NCBI GenBank assembly: GCA_039566865.1
Contig: CM076959.1
Span: 15,855,501 to 15,919,500 of the forward strand
DNA from: Aurelia coerulea
Lineage: Eukaryota; Cnidaria; Scyphozoa; Semaeostomeae; Ulmaridae
DNA length: 64,000 nucleotides
Direction: 5' to 3'
Made by a program: the position numbers and the translations under genes. This document shows, in pieces, positions 9,925 to 21,343 of the stretch. The notes beneath the pieces were generated by a model, which did not search any database, was not told the origin of the DNA, and saw only the letters and a program-made list of their open reading frames with translations. The first letter of the stretch is position 1. Each line of letters starts with the position of its first letter.

Positions 9925-12900
9925 GTGCGTAGTCCAATCCTCATTTCATCAGTTGTAGCTTGTGTTTTGTGTTTTTGCTATTAATTGATGTTAATTATTA
10001 ATTATGTTCCACGTTTACTCATTGTGTTGTTGCGGTACAGAGGGGCACACTGATGGTAATGCGCCATTGGTGACTATGAATGCAATGATGTACTGAATCC
10101 ACCTTCTCAAGGTAGAGGCGCGAAAGCGGAAGTTTTTTGTTGTTTGAGATATTGCATTTTTTGAGGACAAAATCTTGTGTTCTGCGTGCAAAGAAAGTTT
10201 AGCTGAGAACGAAATTTCACATTCGTAGATGTCTCCATTTCAAAATTATGACTATTTTAAGAATTTAAAGTCATGAAGGCTTTGACCTTGAAATCAAAGT
10301 TTGGACAAATTTGTGTCCAAACTCGGATTTCCACGGTCAAAGCTCTTTTGAATTCAAATTCTTTATATCATCATGATTTCTGAATAGAGAGACAGATATG
10401 AAGGTGAAAATTTGTCTCAACATTAAACTTTGTACGCACAATAAGATTTTAGTCTCAACATGCAAAATCTCAAACAACGAAATACGTCCGCTTTCGCGCC
10501 TCTTACGTTGAAAAGGTGGATCTCACCGATCTCACCTTGAGGCAGCTATGCACTTTGCTTGATCGTATCGTACTTCGAAATCACTCCCACGTTTGTGTAC
10601 AAAACTAAAAGCTTTTGAAGATTAAAGCCGGTTTGTTCCCCGGCGGGGGGGGAGTACTTGACTAGGAAAATGACGGGGGTGCGTGGAAAACCTCTCCACA
10701 CCCTGCACCCTGTCGCATAATAAAAAATGCGCCAAAACTATACCTGGTCGCATAAAAATTTGCCTCTCAAACACAGAATAGAACGCGATTTTGTACCCTG
10801 TCGCATAATGATGATGATGATGATGATGGTGATGATGATTTGGTCTAATTATGATTTATCCTAGGTGCAAGATACGAGTATGTATCACATTTATTCGACT
10901 GTATTCCAATGGTTGGCAGGTACAAAATCGAAGGAAACAACATCACCTATTCAAATAAACGATTTGATACGAAACCAAACAGGATTTGGATGCATTTCAA
11001 TTACAACATGAGTGAGTCCAAAGTTGGCTGGCACACAATTTTTTCTGATATCTCCCCAGCGGCATTTCAAAAGTATTCCAGAATGAGTTGGAATGAAACA
11101 CTTTATGTTTCACCTACGGTCAACTTTTGGAAATCACGAGCAAGTGACCCAATTCTTGCAATGACTGAGTCCTTGTACAGCCCAACTGAGGTGAAAAGCA
11201 GACCAGAACTCAGCTTGGGTTGGTATTTCCCAAAAATACGTGACATGAAGTTCCCATCATGGTTTAATCCCAGAGCAACGCAGCATCAAATAACAAATAA
11301 CCCAGCTCATGAACAAAGGGACCCAGATGGTACCATTTGGTCATCAACACTTGATATCGAATTGTCCGACCATACAACGAAATTCAATAACCTTGAGCTG
11401 GCAGTAGCAGTGTACAAAATGAAAGGCCCAAACCGCACTCTTGAGGCACGACATGTTCTTGGAAAGTACAACACGTCCTTTTGCAGTTCACCGTTGAGTC
11501 AAGCACAGAGGGATATCATGCCAGGATATGCACATTACGTACAATCAACGGAGAAATTTATTCTTGTACCTCAGACGTCTTACCGGTATGTAGCGAAATT
11601 GTTTTCATGTGGTTTTTCTTTTGTAGAGCATAGTCTGGGCTTTTACCCCTTAGCACGTGTTCTGTGAATTGCAGTTGCTCAAAGTTCAAAGTTTTCTAAA
11701 TAGATTGTTCTCCAATACCAAGCGGCAAACGACGCAAAGAGATTTTTATTCCTCATCCAGTATAATTGCTTCATTGCCTTGCATCATGGTTATGATGCAT
11801 ATTTGCTGACTCTTGCTCCATGGAACTGTCCTCATCCGTGCGATGCCCATTCGGGTATTACTGATTATCGCCGTTGATGTAGATGTATTTTTGTAGACGA
11901 TGAGAACATCTTCGCTGAAATAATAATTTGAAAGTTTAACTTCCTCACCCGCAGAAAATGAGTAAATGTAGATGCATTTTCTTTAGACGATGTGAACATC
12001 TTTGCTGAAATAGTACCGGGTGTCCCAAAAAAAAAACCAAGCAGATTCAAAAAACTATGGCGCATACTGTTTCAGATTGATAATCAACTAATAATTTTTA
12101 TCTGAATTTGCAATGATTAGATTAAATATTGATATATTTTTCAGAATTTTTCGTGACTTGGTTGCAGAGTTGAAAATCAAGCAACTTCAAATTTGCTGTT
12201 TCCGGGCAAAACCCGAGCCAACAGCATAGACCTTTTAGCTATTCTACAAAAGAGCCTGGATCGAGTGCTATTTTTATGTGCGAGGCTCGATTGAGTGGCT
12301 TTCGAGCTTCTATCACTATTGAGCACACTCAAAAATTGTACACAATATAGCAAAATATTATTCAATTATGATTCTATTCAGAATAGCTAAAAGGTCTATT
12401 AGTACCAAGCACACTGCAAAATTAAAAGCATAGCAAAATTAATTCATTTATTTATCTAACAGGATTACGGACAAGCACGCCACTTAATTAAGAAACTGTA
12501 ACAAAGGAATCCCTTGCTATCCAGTCTCGAGGGGGCTCTCAGTGTCCATATTTCTAATAATTGCCCAGCCATTTTGGAAAAAAAGAACCATCACGGGCAC
12601 TAAAATGAAGGTGTTGTGGCGCAGTGGTGTAAATCCTCTGACTTTGCAGCCAGAACAGTCAGGCGGAGTGGGTTCGATACCCGGTAGGACCCCATCACTT
12701 GAGCGTCATGACAGGGGTCGCGGACTCGATTAGGTCTGCTCTATTTCTGCGATCCCCGCGCTTGGCGCTGAAAAACGCAACTTCACCTTCACCTTCAGAA
12801 GCACAACTGTGTTTAGATACCAGGTGTCCCAAAAAGAAGTACTCCCATTTGAAAAATCACCAAAATTTGATTACGCAACCGATCTTCGATTTTCTATTCT

Positions 12901-15900
12901 TGTCAAGTACATCAAGGACCAAATTATTTTCCAAACAAGCTGATTTTTAATTGGCTTGAAACTGAGCCACTTTAAGCTCTTCTTATCTATTTAAGCCCTG
13001 GTTTGGATCATACTGCAAAGAAGCACTGATGATTGCCAGATCAATTTCTTTGCGGATGTAAAGCATATTGTTTGGTCATTAATGACTTAATTACAGTCAA
13101 ACGACCTCAAGCGTTGGATGAGTTTTCAAACATCCAAAGGGTAACTTCGGAATTCAAATTGACAATTTGTTCTGAGTTTTGAGTACATAGATTAAACCAA
13201 AAGTAAATGCGGCGAGAGTGAGGTAAGGTCTTATTTCAAGATATCAAAGCCCACACGAAAGTCCAAATTGATATTCTGAATTGAACCAGGAACTTCAAAT
13301 TGACATATCCTGTTGCAAATAGATCTTTTGGGGTTTACTTTCCAAGCAAACCCCTGCCTTATTACATAAGAAGACAAATCATCAATATGTACGAGCAGGG
13401 TCAGTCTCGGGCGCTAATATCGTTGCAGAGTATGGAACATTAAAACCCGGGGGGGGGGTACTTGACTTAAATTTGTACGGGGGTGTGCCCACGAAAAAAT
13501 TTTTTTTTACCCTGCTCCAGAATTTTTCGCTCAAAATGATAACCTGTTCTAGAAAAAATTGATGAAAAGTATACTCAAAAAAATGAAATTTGACCGAAAA
13601 ACGACCCAATCTAGCAGAATATTCCCCTCTGACTTGTTTTGACAACCTGCTCTAGAAAAATTGCCTCATTTTGATACCCTGTGCTAGAAAAAATTGGTGA
13701 AAACGATACCCTTAAAAACGGCACATCACCGTCGGACAAATATACTAAGTACCCCCCCCGGGCATTAAAACCATTCACGATAGATGGACATCACCCTACT
13801 AAGATGACATGACGAACGATGTCCTTGAAGCGTGCAAGATACTTAAATTGCAAAAGCCAAGCATCTACGAAGATTCAGATCCAGCAAAGGTTACTTGATG
13901 ATGGGATCTTTGAAATTGATTCTCTGTCAGCAAAGAGAGGATACTCAACTCTTCATTTAGATCACGGGGGGGGGGGGTTCTTGGCCAAATTTTGGGTAGG
14001 GGTCTGCCGCGAGCCTATTCAAAATGCTACCGTTTCCTAGACCAATTTTTACGAAAATGGTACCCTTGGCTAGACCAATTTGATCATTCTCTGGAACAAT
14101 TTTTACGAAAATTATACCCTTAGCTAGACCAATTTTGGCCATTTTCTGGACAAATATTGTCAAATTTGAACCAAATGTGATATCATGACCGTTGGCTAGA
14201 CCAATATTCTCAAAAATGATACCCTTGGCTAGACCGTTGTAGGGCAAAATTGCAAAAACGTATACCCTTGGCTAGACTAGAAGTCCGAAAAAGTATACCC
14301 TTGCTCGCGACACATCCCTAGTTACCTTTACTATGGAAGAACCCCCCCCCCCACGTGAGCTGAGGTATGATGCAGATACAGATACTTGGAAAAACGCCAA
14401 TGAAGTGGTGAATGATTCAATTAAAGGTAATGTGTCCATGTAATTACAGCAGCGTATACACTCTTGTCAAAATATGCTGACACGATGCTGACGAAGGGCC
14501 CGAGGAGCGCACTGTGATTGGTAGAATTTAACTGAACACATGCAAAACTAGAATTTGAATTTCACAACGAGGCTGCCTGCTGTGAGACTTCAGGTTCAGC
14601 TCTGGAATCACAGCCGCAAGTAAGTCATCAGTCCGCTTATATTAGACCTGGCTATTTTTGTAAATCTACGATAAAGTGATCACATGAAATATCACGTGAA
14701 AATAGCAAATTCGCTGTAATTACATGGACACATTACCTTTAATTTGCCTAGCCTGGACATGACTGGAAAAAATAGATCGTGGTTTCAGATGATAAGCGTC
14801 AACTTGATTTTAAAGGGAATCTAAGGATATATATTAAATATAAGCCTTTGTTACAAACAACCTTACAAAAACAATAGGCCGTGACACGTGCCGCACTATA
14901 TTTGGGTAACTGATCTACGTCAACAGGAAATTCTGATATCTGAAAGGCTAGAATTTGACTGCAAGTGGATTGAGCCACTTTCATATGCTTACATTTCCTT
15001 TAATGTTATTAGGTCCTCGAAAATAAATAAAGTTAGGTTGCGTTTTTCCTAAAGCACTCTGTATTTTATGCGTAATTTCTCATATCAGGTATGACTACTG
15101 CCAAGTTTCGAATAATACTGGATCACTTAAGCCAGGATTCATATACTCATACGCTTGGCACCCTGAAGTTAACACAAGCATCCTCATCTTCGAGAGACAG
15201 AACCTATCCAAAGTGCATCACGTGTATTTGCCATATGCTAAAATGTTTACACATGACTTAAATGCATTTGAAGATACCACTCATGTATACCTCGATACAC
15301 TGGCCTATGATAATGCTGATGCATACTTGAAAGTGCCAGTCATCAAGGAAGCCCTTGCAGGTTTGTCTACGTTAATGTCTTTTGGCTGGAAGGAGGGTTG
15401 TATAGTAGTAATCATTTATGTGTAGCTTCTTGTAATTGTATATTTAGTTATAATCAAGTTGGATGTTTCTTTCACGGGGGGGGGGGGGGGGGGGGGGTTC
15501 TTGGCCAAATTTTGGGTAGGGGTCTGCCGCGAGCATCTTCCAAAGGGTACCGTTGGCTAGACTAATTTTTACGAAAATGGTACTCTTGGCTAGACCAATT
15601 TGACCCTTGCTCGCGGCACATCCCCAGGTACCTTTACTATGGAAGAACCCCCCCCCCCCCCGTGGTTTCTTTATGCTACGACCATGGCGTAGCCATTGCC
15701 TGTTGCTCCCTGTGGTTACCGTCCTGGTAGTGTTGTATGGTTGTAAAGTAATTAGAAAGTATAGCAGGCTGTAACATGTATTGTAACATCATAGATATAA
15801 GTATTATAGATATAAGAAACCTTTTAGGCTAAGATGTAGAAAAGTAGATTCTTAAATGCGGGGCCTTACTGTTTTTGGAACTTGGATAATGCATTATTTG

Positions 15901-17206
15901 TTCTAGCCATGATCACAAAACAAATGGCAATTGTTCTTTAACTTTATTGGGAGAAAATAGAAAGCAACAAGGACAATTGCTGCTGGACGGCCAAGTCAGG
16001 CCAACTTGGGTCCACGGTATATTGGCAAAAAAGTACTAAGCTGCCACTGAAATTAGGGAAAATAGTGTCCCAGGAATGCCTAAGCCTTCTTAGAAGCAAA
16101 CGAAATGAATGGGAAGAGAATCCAAAGCATACCTTTCCTTTCCCCCGATAATTAAATAATCTGATGGGTTATTTCATCCGTTTCCTGTCACCATCGTTCT
16201 GACTTCACCAACAAATTCATCGAGAGAGAGCGCATCACACATAAGAATCTAGCAATAATGGTCTATTGTTGATCCCGCTTATTGTCTTCTCTATCCCTGG
16301 TAAATTCACAACCTCACCTTTTTGTATTCTGCCATGGTAGCGGTGACTGAGGATATGCCACGAACCCCCTAGAGTATATTTGTCGGCAGTATATTTAGTT
16401 GAGGCAAGGCAAGTCTACACTTTCTGGCAATTTTGCTGTAGAAACTCGAAAAACGAATAAATCAGTTGAGAAATTTTAATTTTTGTGAATTGAATGAAAT
16501 TTTTTGCCCTGAAGACACTGTATAGAAAGTGAATTTCCATTTTATAGATTATAACTGGAACAGCTCCTTCATGCATATTGCCATAGACAAACGCACGTGG
16601 TTGTATGACCCTGCAAAGAGCATGTACCTGACTGAACAAGAAAAGTATGGTAAAGCTGAATTTCCTGTCATAAACTACGATCGTTTCCATCAAAAAGATT
16701 ACACATACGTATACTTCGTGCACAATGCCCTGTATCGTGGTGCAAAGATAGCCAAATTGAATGTCAAGACAAAACAAGTCATTTACTGGGACCCTCCTGC
16801 AGGTTATTACCCACATGAGCCAGTATTTGTCCAAGCTGATGATGCAGTAGGAGAAGATGAAGGAGTCATTATTTCAGCTGGTCCAATTTCATCACCAGCT
16901 GGGACCAGTTTCATGGTTATCCTGAATGCTAAAGATTTGTCACAAGTGGCACTTGTCAAGAACCCCAATAATGCCCCATATGGTTTGCATAACAGATTTT
17001 ACAAAGTTGGCCCTAACACTACAAAAGCGCCAAGCACCACAAAGATGATTCCAAAGACCAATTCTACAATGATGCCGACGAGAAATGTCACAACAACACG
17101 ACGCCCTGTTTCGACAACAAAGGTACCTGCTGGTGCAACCATGGTAGCAACGAGTTTTGCCACAATTGCTGTTTCTGCTGTTTTTGCCACTTTCTTTGCT
17201 GTGTAG
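9723..17206 (+). CDS. Secreted carotenoid oxygenase-like protein, copy 1 (4 exons)
   Basis: Spliced CDS: 9723-9924, 10865-11585, 15089-15360, 16548-17206; 617 aa, all junctions phase-consistent. It belongs to the carotenoid cleavage oxygenase family (BCO1/BCO2/RPE65), non-heme iron enzymes that cut or isomerise carotenoids and retinoids. By alignment from memory, the iron ligands are His216 (NPAHEQRDPDG), His291 (PGYAHY), His363 (FTHDLNAFED) and His546 (GLHNRF). The second-shell glutamates are Glu169 (AMTE), Glu436 (AEFPVINYDRF) and Glu489 (HEPVFV). All seven are present, so an active enzyme is likely. Unlike the intracellular relatives, it starts with a signal peptide (1-19) and carries many N-x-S/T sites. 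It ends in a Thr/Pro stalk (about 555-592) and a hydrophobic tail (about 595-617) without a cytoplasmic anchor, the pattern of a GPI signal. The substrate is unknown. Confidence 0.9.
10096..10525. mobile_element. Palindromic foldback element
   Basis: Left arm CCACCTTCTCAAGGTAGAGG through GGCGCGAAAGCGG is repeated inverted on the right. The centre (GTTTGGACAAATTTGTGTCCAAAC and flanks) is also palindromic, so most of the 430 bp can fold on itself. No coding capacity. Confidence 0.7.
10806..10847. repeat. GAT microsatellite before exon 2
   Basis: About 12 ATG/GAT units sit about 20 bp upstream of the exon 2 acceptor. A far longer version sits at the same place in copy 2 (28353-28556), so the repeat existed before the gene duplicated. 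Confidence 0.9.
10865..11585 (+). CDS. Copy 1 exon 2
   Basis: Encodes residues 68-308, from HLFDC (family HLFDG) through Glu169, the first iron ligand His216 and the second, His291. Acceptor TTTATCCTAG; donor GTATGT at 11586, phase 2. It is 721 bp, exactly as long as its copy 2 counterpart. Confidence 0.92.
12225..12402. mobile_element. MITE, TAGACCTTTTAGCTATTCTA ends
   Basis: Inverted ends AGACCTTTTAGCTATTCTA and AGAATAGCTAAAAGGTCT. A diverged second copy is at 54451-54601 with the same shared interior (CCTGGATCGA, TTTTTATG). Non-coding. Confidence 0.7.
12606..12799 (+). mobile_element. tRNA-derived SINE
   Basis: It has pol III promoter-like boxes: box A TGGCGCAGTGG and box B GGTTCGATACC about 45 bp later. 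A tRNA-unrelated body follows, and the end is a CTTCACCTTCACC tandem. Two more copies are at 42886-43080 and 46431-46627. Being dispersed with a repetitive 3' end, it is a SINE and not a functional tRNA gene. Confidence 0.85.
13446..13762. mobile_element. Poly-G-tipped non-autonomous element
   Basis: Ends are inverted CCCGGGGGGGGG...GTACTTGA, and the 8-bp target duplication CATTAAAA is at 13438-13445 and 13763-13770. The interior is built of diverged copies of a short unit (CCTGCTCTAGAAAAAATT...). An 8-bp duplication suggests hAT mobilisation. Confidence 0.8.
13965..14353. mobile_element. Poly-G-tipped element with internal tandem units
   Basis: ACGGGGGG / CCCCCCACGTG tips with an interior of roughly 40-60-bp repeats around TTGGCTAGACCAATTTT. 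Same family as 15473-15664, 17599-17782 and 25192-25400. Confidence 0.7.
14421..14742. mobile_element. MITE with 29-bp inverted ends
   Basis: TTAAAGGTAATGTGTCCATG (14422) and its continuation to TTACAGC are perfectly inverted at about 14711-14741. Flanking TTAA fits a piggyBac-like target. Non-coding. Confidence 0.7.
14809..15003. mobile_element. MITE, TTAAAGGGAAT ends
   Basis: TTTTAAAGGGAATCTAAGGA at the left is matched by the inverted CTTACATTTCCTTTAA at the right. A related end is at 5617. It lies about 85 bp before exon 3. Confidence 0.55.
15089..15360 (+). CDS. Copy 1 exon 3
   Basis: Encodes residues 309-398 with the third iron ligand His363 in FTHDLNAFED, equivalent to the FHHINTYED-type motif of the family. 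Acceptor CATATCAG. The donor GTTTGT is weaker than the GTATGT of copy 2. 272 bp in both copies, phases 2 to 1. Confidence 0.92.
15361..16547 (+). other. Copy 1 intron 3
   Basis: Contains the poly-G-tipped element 15473-15664 and a LINE 3'-end fragment at about 15680-15790 (plus orientation). The remainder to 16547 shows nothing recognisable. Confidence 0.75.
15473..15664. mobile_element. Poly-G-tipped element, 8-bp duplication
   Basis: CACGGGGG...CCCCCGTG tips flanked by GTTTCTTT at 15465-15472 and 15665-15672. It is a short internal-deletion version of the 13965 family. Confidence 0.8.
16548..17206 (+). CDS. Copy 1 exon 4 (C terminus)
   Basis: Encodes residues 399-617: Glu436, Glu489, the fourth iron ligand His546, then the Thr/Pro-rich stalk and the hydrophobic tail ending at the TAG 17204-17206. 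It is 21 bp longer than copy 2, which lacks a VSTTKVP stretch of the stalk. Confidence 0.92.
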
Positions 17207-17253
17207 ACGTTTTTCAAGTCATATACCTTGCTGATTTAATTTTAATCTTTTTA

Positions 17254-18084
17254 GGGACAGTGCAAACTTGATTATATGACAAATACAAGGCAATGACTAA
17301 TGCTTTAGGTTCAGCCGAAAGATATTCCTTGAAGGACTACTTCAGTCTGTTGCACAAAGGCAACAAATATTGATTCATAGACCAAATTAAACCTGTCTCC
17401 GTGAAATTTTGGAGAAGAAAATGTCTTGCAAAAACATCTTGCCCCTTATGAAATTATTGCAAGAGACCGACTGCCCCGTCACCCTTTCCAAAACGAAAAT
17501 ATGTCTGCCCCATATTCATGAACCACAGACATTCAGTACCAGCGATGAATTAGCCAGAGACAAAGCCAAATCAATTCATGTCCTAACGCGAGTCTTTTTC
17601 ACGGGGGTTGGTCTAGCTAAGGGTACCATTTTCGTAAAAATTGGTCCAGAGAATGGTCAAATTTGTCCAGCCAAGGGTACCATTTTCGCAAAAATTAGTC
17701 TAGCCAACGGTACCATTTTGAATATGCTCACGGCAGACCCCTACCCAAAATTTGGTCAAGGACCCCCCCCCCCCCCATCGTGGTCTTTCAACCAAAAACT
17801 GGACTTTGAAGATGAAGAGGTATGACTGATGAATCTTCCCTGCAAAACACTGACAAGGAAAATTTGCATCATTTTATACACATCTTTCCAAGCATGATTT
17901 AAAATTTTGACTTCAAAATGAACAAAACCTAGACTTAATCTTGAGCTTATAATACGGTATGTTACAGCCCAGTGCACATTTGCTTTATAAAAACTGCTGG
18001 CTTAGTTCTGTAAAAGCTCAAAAAACCTAGCTTGTCCGTTACATTTTGCACCAGCAATGTCATAAAATAAATTTTGCACAGTCC
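17254..18084. mobile_element. MITE of the GGGACAGTGCAAA family with nested insertion
   Basis: A second copy of the 8757-9280 element. It is enlarged by a poly-G-tipped element (about 17599-17782) with imperfect 8-bp flanks GTCTTTTT/GTCTTTCA. It begins 48 bp after the copy 1 stop codon and carries an AATAAA at about 18064. Confidence 0.7.
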
Positions 18085-18375
18085 TTTATCACAAACAACT
18101 AGTATATAACCTGCAACTGCAAATCAATATTCAGGATGGCTGCCATAGCTGAAAAGGACATGATGTCATCGAGTTCCAACTACGACGGACAAATTGCAAG
18201 AATGATAATACGGAGTCCCATAGGGGGACATGCTCATGGCAAATTTTAATGCACAAAACAATTTTTAATGCACATAACAAGAAAATTACACCTTTTACTG
18301 CCTAAAGCAGTATATTATATTGTTTATCGCAATTTTTTGTGTCACATGCAAAACTTTCAGATGCCTGAAGCGATT
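18085..18375. other. Short spacer, nothing recognised
   Basis: AT-rich sequence between the MITE and the minisatellite, with no frame or repeat that I can assign. Confidence 0.4.
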
Positions 18376-18379
18376 TTCA

Positions 18380-18730
18380 CTGTTGATTAAAAGTTTCACT
18401 ATTGATTGCAAATTTTTGTTCATTGCAAGTTTTACTGTTCATTGCAACTTTTACTGTTGGTTGCAAATTCTACTGTCGATTGCAAGTTTTACTGTCGATT
18501 GCAAGGTTTACTGTCGATTGCAACTTTTACTGTTCGTTGCAATTTTTACTGTTTGCTCCAAATTCTACTGTCGATTGCAAGGTTTACTGTTGATTGCAAA
18601 TTCTACTGTTCATGGCAAGTTCTTTTGATCGTTGCAAATTCTACTGTTGATTGCAACCTTTACTGTCAATTGCCAATTCTACTGTTCATTGCAAGTTCTA
18701 CTGTTCACTGCAAATTCGCTGCAAGTTGTT
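18380..18730. repeat. Minisatellite, about 20-26-bp units
   Basis: About 14-15 diverged units of the type CTACTGTTGATTGCAAATT. All three forward frames stay open across it by periodicity, giving cysteine- and leucine-rich repeat peptides that are not genes. Confidence 0.85.
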
Positions 18731-19772
18731 ACGCATCTTTCCGCGCAGGATGACAGACTGTGTATTCATGTATGCACCTTCTTGTGTCCTGAAAGCTGTT
18801 TCAATTTGGAACGGGGTTTTTCTAGCCTGTGTTGCACACAATAATAACAAAATTAAGAAAATCATGTCGCATCAAATTTGACCTATCCTGGAAAAAGTAG
18901 CTTCAATGGATATACCACCTGTGCCGTTGGAATGAATTTCAGATATTGAAACAAAGAACAATGCTGTCTGGTGATGAATTGATGGGTATAAACCGGAATG
19001 TGCTTCATCGCTTATATATATAAATTGCCCGGAAAGCAGGAGATACGTGGTCCGATTTCCGGCGGTGGTAATTTTTAATTTTCTCGAATTTTCTGATAAT
19101 TTAAAAATGTTTCTGTTTGCACCGAAAAAGGAGAAATCCTGGTTGCTCGCTAGCTATTGAGTACTTATACCGGGTGTCTCAGAAAAAAATACCCCCTTTT
19201 GACTTAAAATAGGAACCAAGCAAAAAGATACCATTGCTCCCCGACTTCACAGCTAAATTTATCAATGTTCAACTTAGATGCACGTACCTTGCATTTAGAA
19301 ATCGTCCACCAAACACCGGAGATGCAGGTTCGCAAAGTCAAAATTTACGGTGCACCCAAAACCAGAGGTTTTGAAAAAGGGCCTAGTCATGATTTGTATC
19401 ATGGACATTTTCCAAAGTACCTGTAGACTTTAATTTTCCGTGTTTTGCCTTTGAAAAGAATAAAAGATGCATTGACATGGCGCTGATTAAACAAATATAG
19501 TAAAAATGTGGTAAGAGTGATAAAGTCGTGCCACATCTCCAAAATAAGCATGCATGTGCTCCCTTTTCTCTTCTTTAATACAGAACACTTTGGATCGAAT
19601 GCTATATATATGGTCTAGTGTTCATGGATATATAGATATCTAGATATGTAGATGGTCTAGTGTTCATGGCAGAGAAACGATAGATCGTGAACTTTTGAAT
19701 CATCAGTCGCAACAACAAAGGAGAATAGTACAAATAGTTGTACCTGGAAAAGGATTTGTGATTCATGACTTA
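18731..19772. other. Non-coding spacer
   Basis: No gene found. At about 19170 there is a CCGGGTGTCTCAGAAAA end like the mariner-type tips seen at 12015 and 46344. A duplicated ATATGGTCTAGTGTTCATGG phrase lies near 19610-19670. Confidence 0.4.
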
Positions 19773-19975
19773 GGGCCTGACTATAAGAGGCTGGCTGGCC
19801 CGTTAGCTAGCTGGCTAGCATCCAAGCCAGCTCGGTTTTATATGAGAGATTCGATAGTGAGCGAGCCCCGAACCAGCCGAGCCTGTGTCACGTGCCAGCT
19901 GTGACCAGGTAAGTAGGATCTCACCTGAAGGCGAGCCAGCTCGCTAACAGGCCAGCCCGCCTCATAAACAGGCCC
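19773..19975. mobile_element. Harbinger-like MITE, TTA duplication
   Basis: Ends GGGCCTGACTATAAGAGGC and GCCTCATAAACAGGCCC are imperfect inverted repeats flanked by TTA at 19770-19772 and 19976-19978. The whole unit is GC-rich and can fold. Its tip resembles GGCCCGTTTTATAAG of the element at 63056-63465. Confidence 0.7.
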
Positions 19976-20766
19976 TTACACGAAATTCACTCACATTTTC
20001 TCTGTCGCGTATGTTACTCCAAACATTCTCCATTTTACCTATGTAGACCATGCAGTCCTTATCTAATCAGTATTGCTGTTGGCTGTGAATTTACAAGGAT
20101 GAGGATGAATAATTATAATCATTTTAATGAAAAAAGTACCTAAGCCAAGAATGCTTCTAGCCTAAATACAAAATAGCTGTAAGATTATACTGCAATAGTG
20201 CACATAATATTAATTTTAGAATTTTAGAAAGCGAATAAAAATGAAAAGCCCAAAAATGAGAGAAATTAAGAAGACACAATCGCCAAGAATTTAAATGAAC
20301 AAGACTTTGACCAAAATGGCAAAACTCCCAATGCGGCATCATCCTATTGTCTTTCTATTGTCTATGCCTACGTGTCAGGAAAGAATGGGTATAAAAACTT
20401 CATTTTTCCTTGTCTTTTTTTTTACTATTTTCCAACACTCCTTGAAGTCTTAAAAAAAATTAAATGCATTTTCGGAAAATACCAAGTTCCTACTATAAGG
20501 AGCGGTCATTTTCAATCCTGGGAACAGCTGCGGTGGATTTTTGATAAAGGTATGAAAATCTTTCTCGCTTCTTTGTAAGGATACGAAAATATCAAGGGAA
20601 ATGTTTATGGGGTGCAATTAACTTTTTATTTCTTCATGAAGCAAGCTACGTGCATGATCTCATTTTTCAAACAAGGCTAATGGGGGCCTTTAAAGAGAAT
20701 CAACGGAGATAAAAGCCCCGCGCGGAAGGCGTCTGGGTAAACGAGGACAGATAATATTACAATACT

Positions 20767-21343
20767 AACTCGCTACTTTTCATTGACACCTAGATACAAA
20801 GCAATTTGTGATCACAGACAAAGGGAATTCCATGCTCGGTTGGTCAAGACATAAACAAAGACAAAGCAAGCCGCAAAAATTGCCCTGAAACAAGGGTCGC
20901 TAGCTCGGTCGTTGTGCATTCCAGAAATGGTTTAAAGAGCAAATATTAGCACAGATCGAAAGAAGAAGGATATATCTAAACTTCTGCCTCGGGCATTTTA
21001 TCTCTTTTGTGCAGAAGCCAATTGGGAGGGGATTCAATTCTCGTACTTTTTAGGGGCAATTAAAACACTTACTGCTCAGCTTCTGCATGAAAAAAAAAAC
21101 AAAATGCCCGAGGCAGAAGTTTAGATATGTCCTTCTTCTTTCGATCTGTGACATCTGTGCTAATATTTGCTCTTTAAAACCATTTCTGGAATGCACAACG
21201 ACCGAGCTAGCGACCCGGGTTTCAGGGCAATTTTTGCGGCTTGCTTTGTTTTTCTTTATGTCTTGACCAACCGAGCATGGAATTCCCTTTGTCTGCAATC
21301 ACAAATTGCTTTGCATCTAGGTGTCAATAAAAAGTAGCGAGTT
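20767..21343. mobile_element. Long foldback element
   Basis: Two arms of about 250 bp, starting AACTCGCTACTTTTCATTGA and ending in its complement, are inverted copies with a short spacer. The same family occurs at 48719-49327 (shared interior CGAAAGAAGAAGGATA, TGCCTCGGGCATTT-like). It has no transposase. Confidence 0.85.

Larger units (their letters stand above)
9925..10864 (+). other. Copy 1 intron 1
   Basis: A GT-AG intron with a 430-bp foldback element (10096-10525), a truncated poly-G-tipped repeat (about 10645-10800) and a short GAT microsatellite ending just before the acceptor. The start of this intron is the uninterrupted counterpart of the MITE site in copy 2. Confidence 0.8.
11586..15088 (+). 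other. Copy 1 intron 2, repeat-filled
   Basis: A 3.5-kb intron. It holds a MITE (12225-12402), a tRNA-derived SINE (12606-12799), two poly-G-tipped elements (13446-13762 and 13965-14353) and two further inverted-repeat elements (14421-14742 and 14809-15003). No exon was recognised. Confidence 0.8.

Noticed and set aside
10909..11667. Oxygenase gene beginning at the internal ATG 10909
   Set aside because: The splice acceptor at 10864 and the signal-peptide exon at 9723 join in frame and supply the family's N terminus; the same holds for copy 2 at 28647.
12606..12700. tRNA gene
   Set aside because: The pol III boxes belong to a dispersed SINE with a repetitive tail; cloverleaf pairing is poor and similar copies recur.
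16415..16834. 139-aa minus-strand frame (and its twin at 33524-33919)
   Set aside because: Shadow of oxygenase exon 4; both copies show it because the plus strand is conserved.
16999..17217. Hydrophobic minus-strand frame opposite the oxygenase tail
   Set aside because: Antisense of the Thr/Ala-rich stalk and tail.
18380..18730. CRISPR-like array
   Set aside because: Units are diverged, with no constant repeat/spacer pattern, in animal DNA: a minisatellite.
18320..18881. Overlapping Cys/Leu-rich frames resembling a repeat protein
   Set aside because: All forward frames are open because of the minisatellite; no start, splice or domain evidence.
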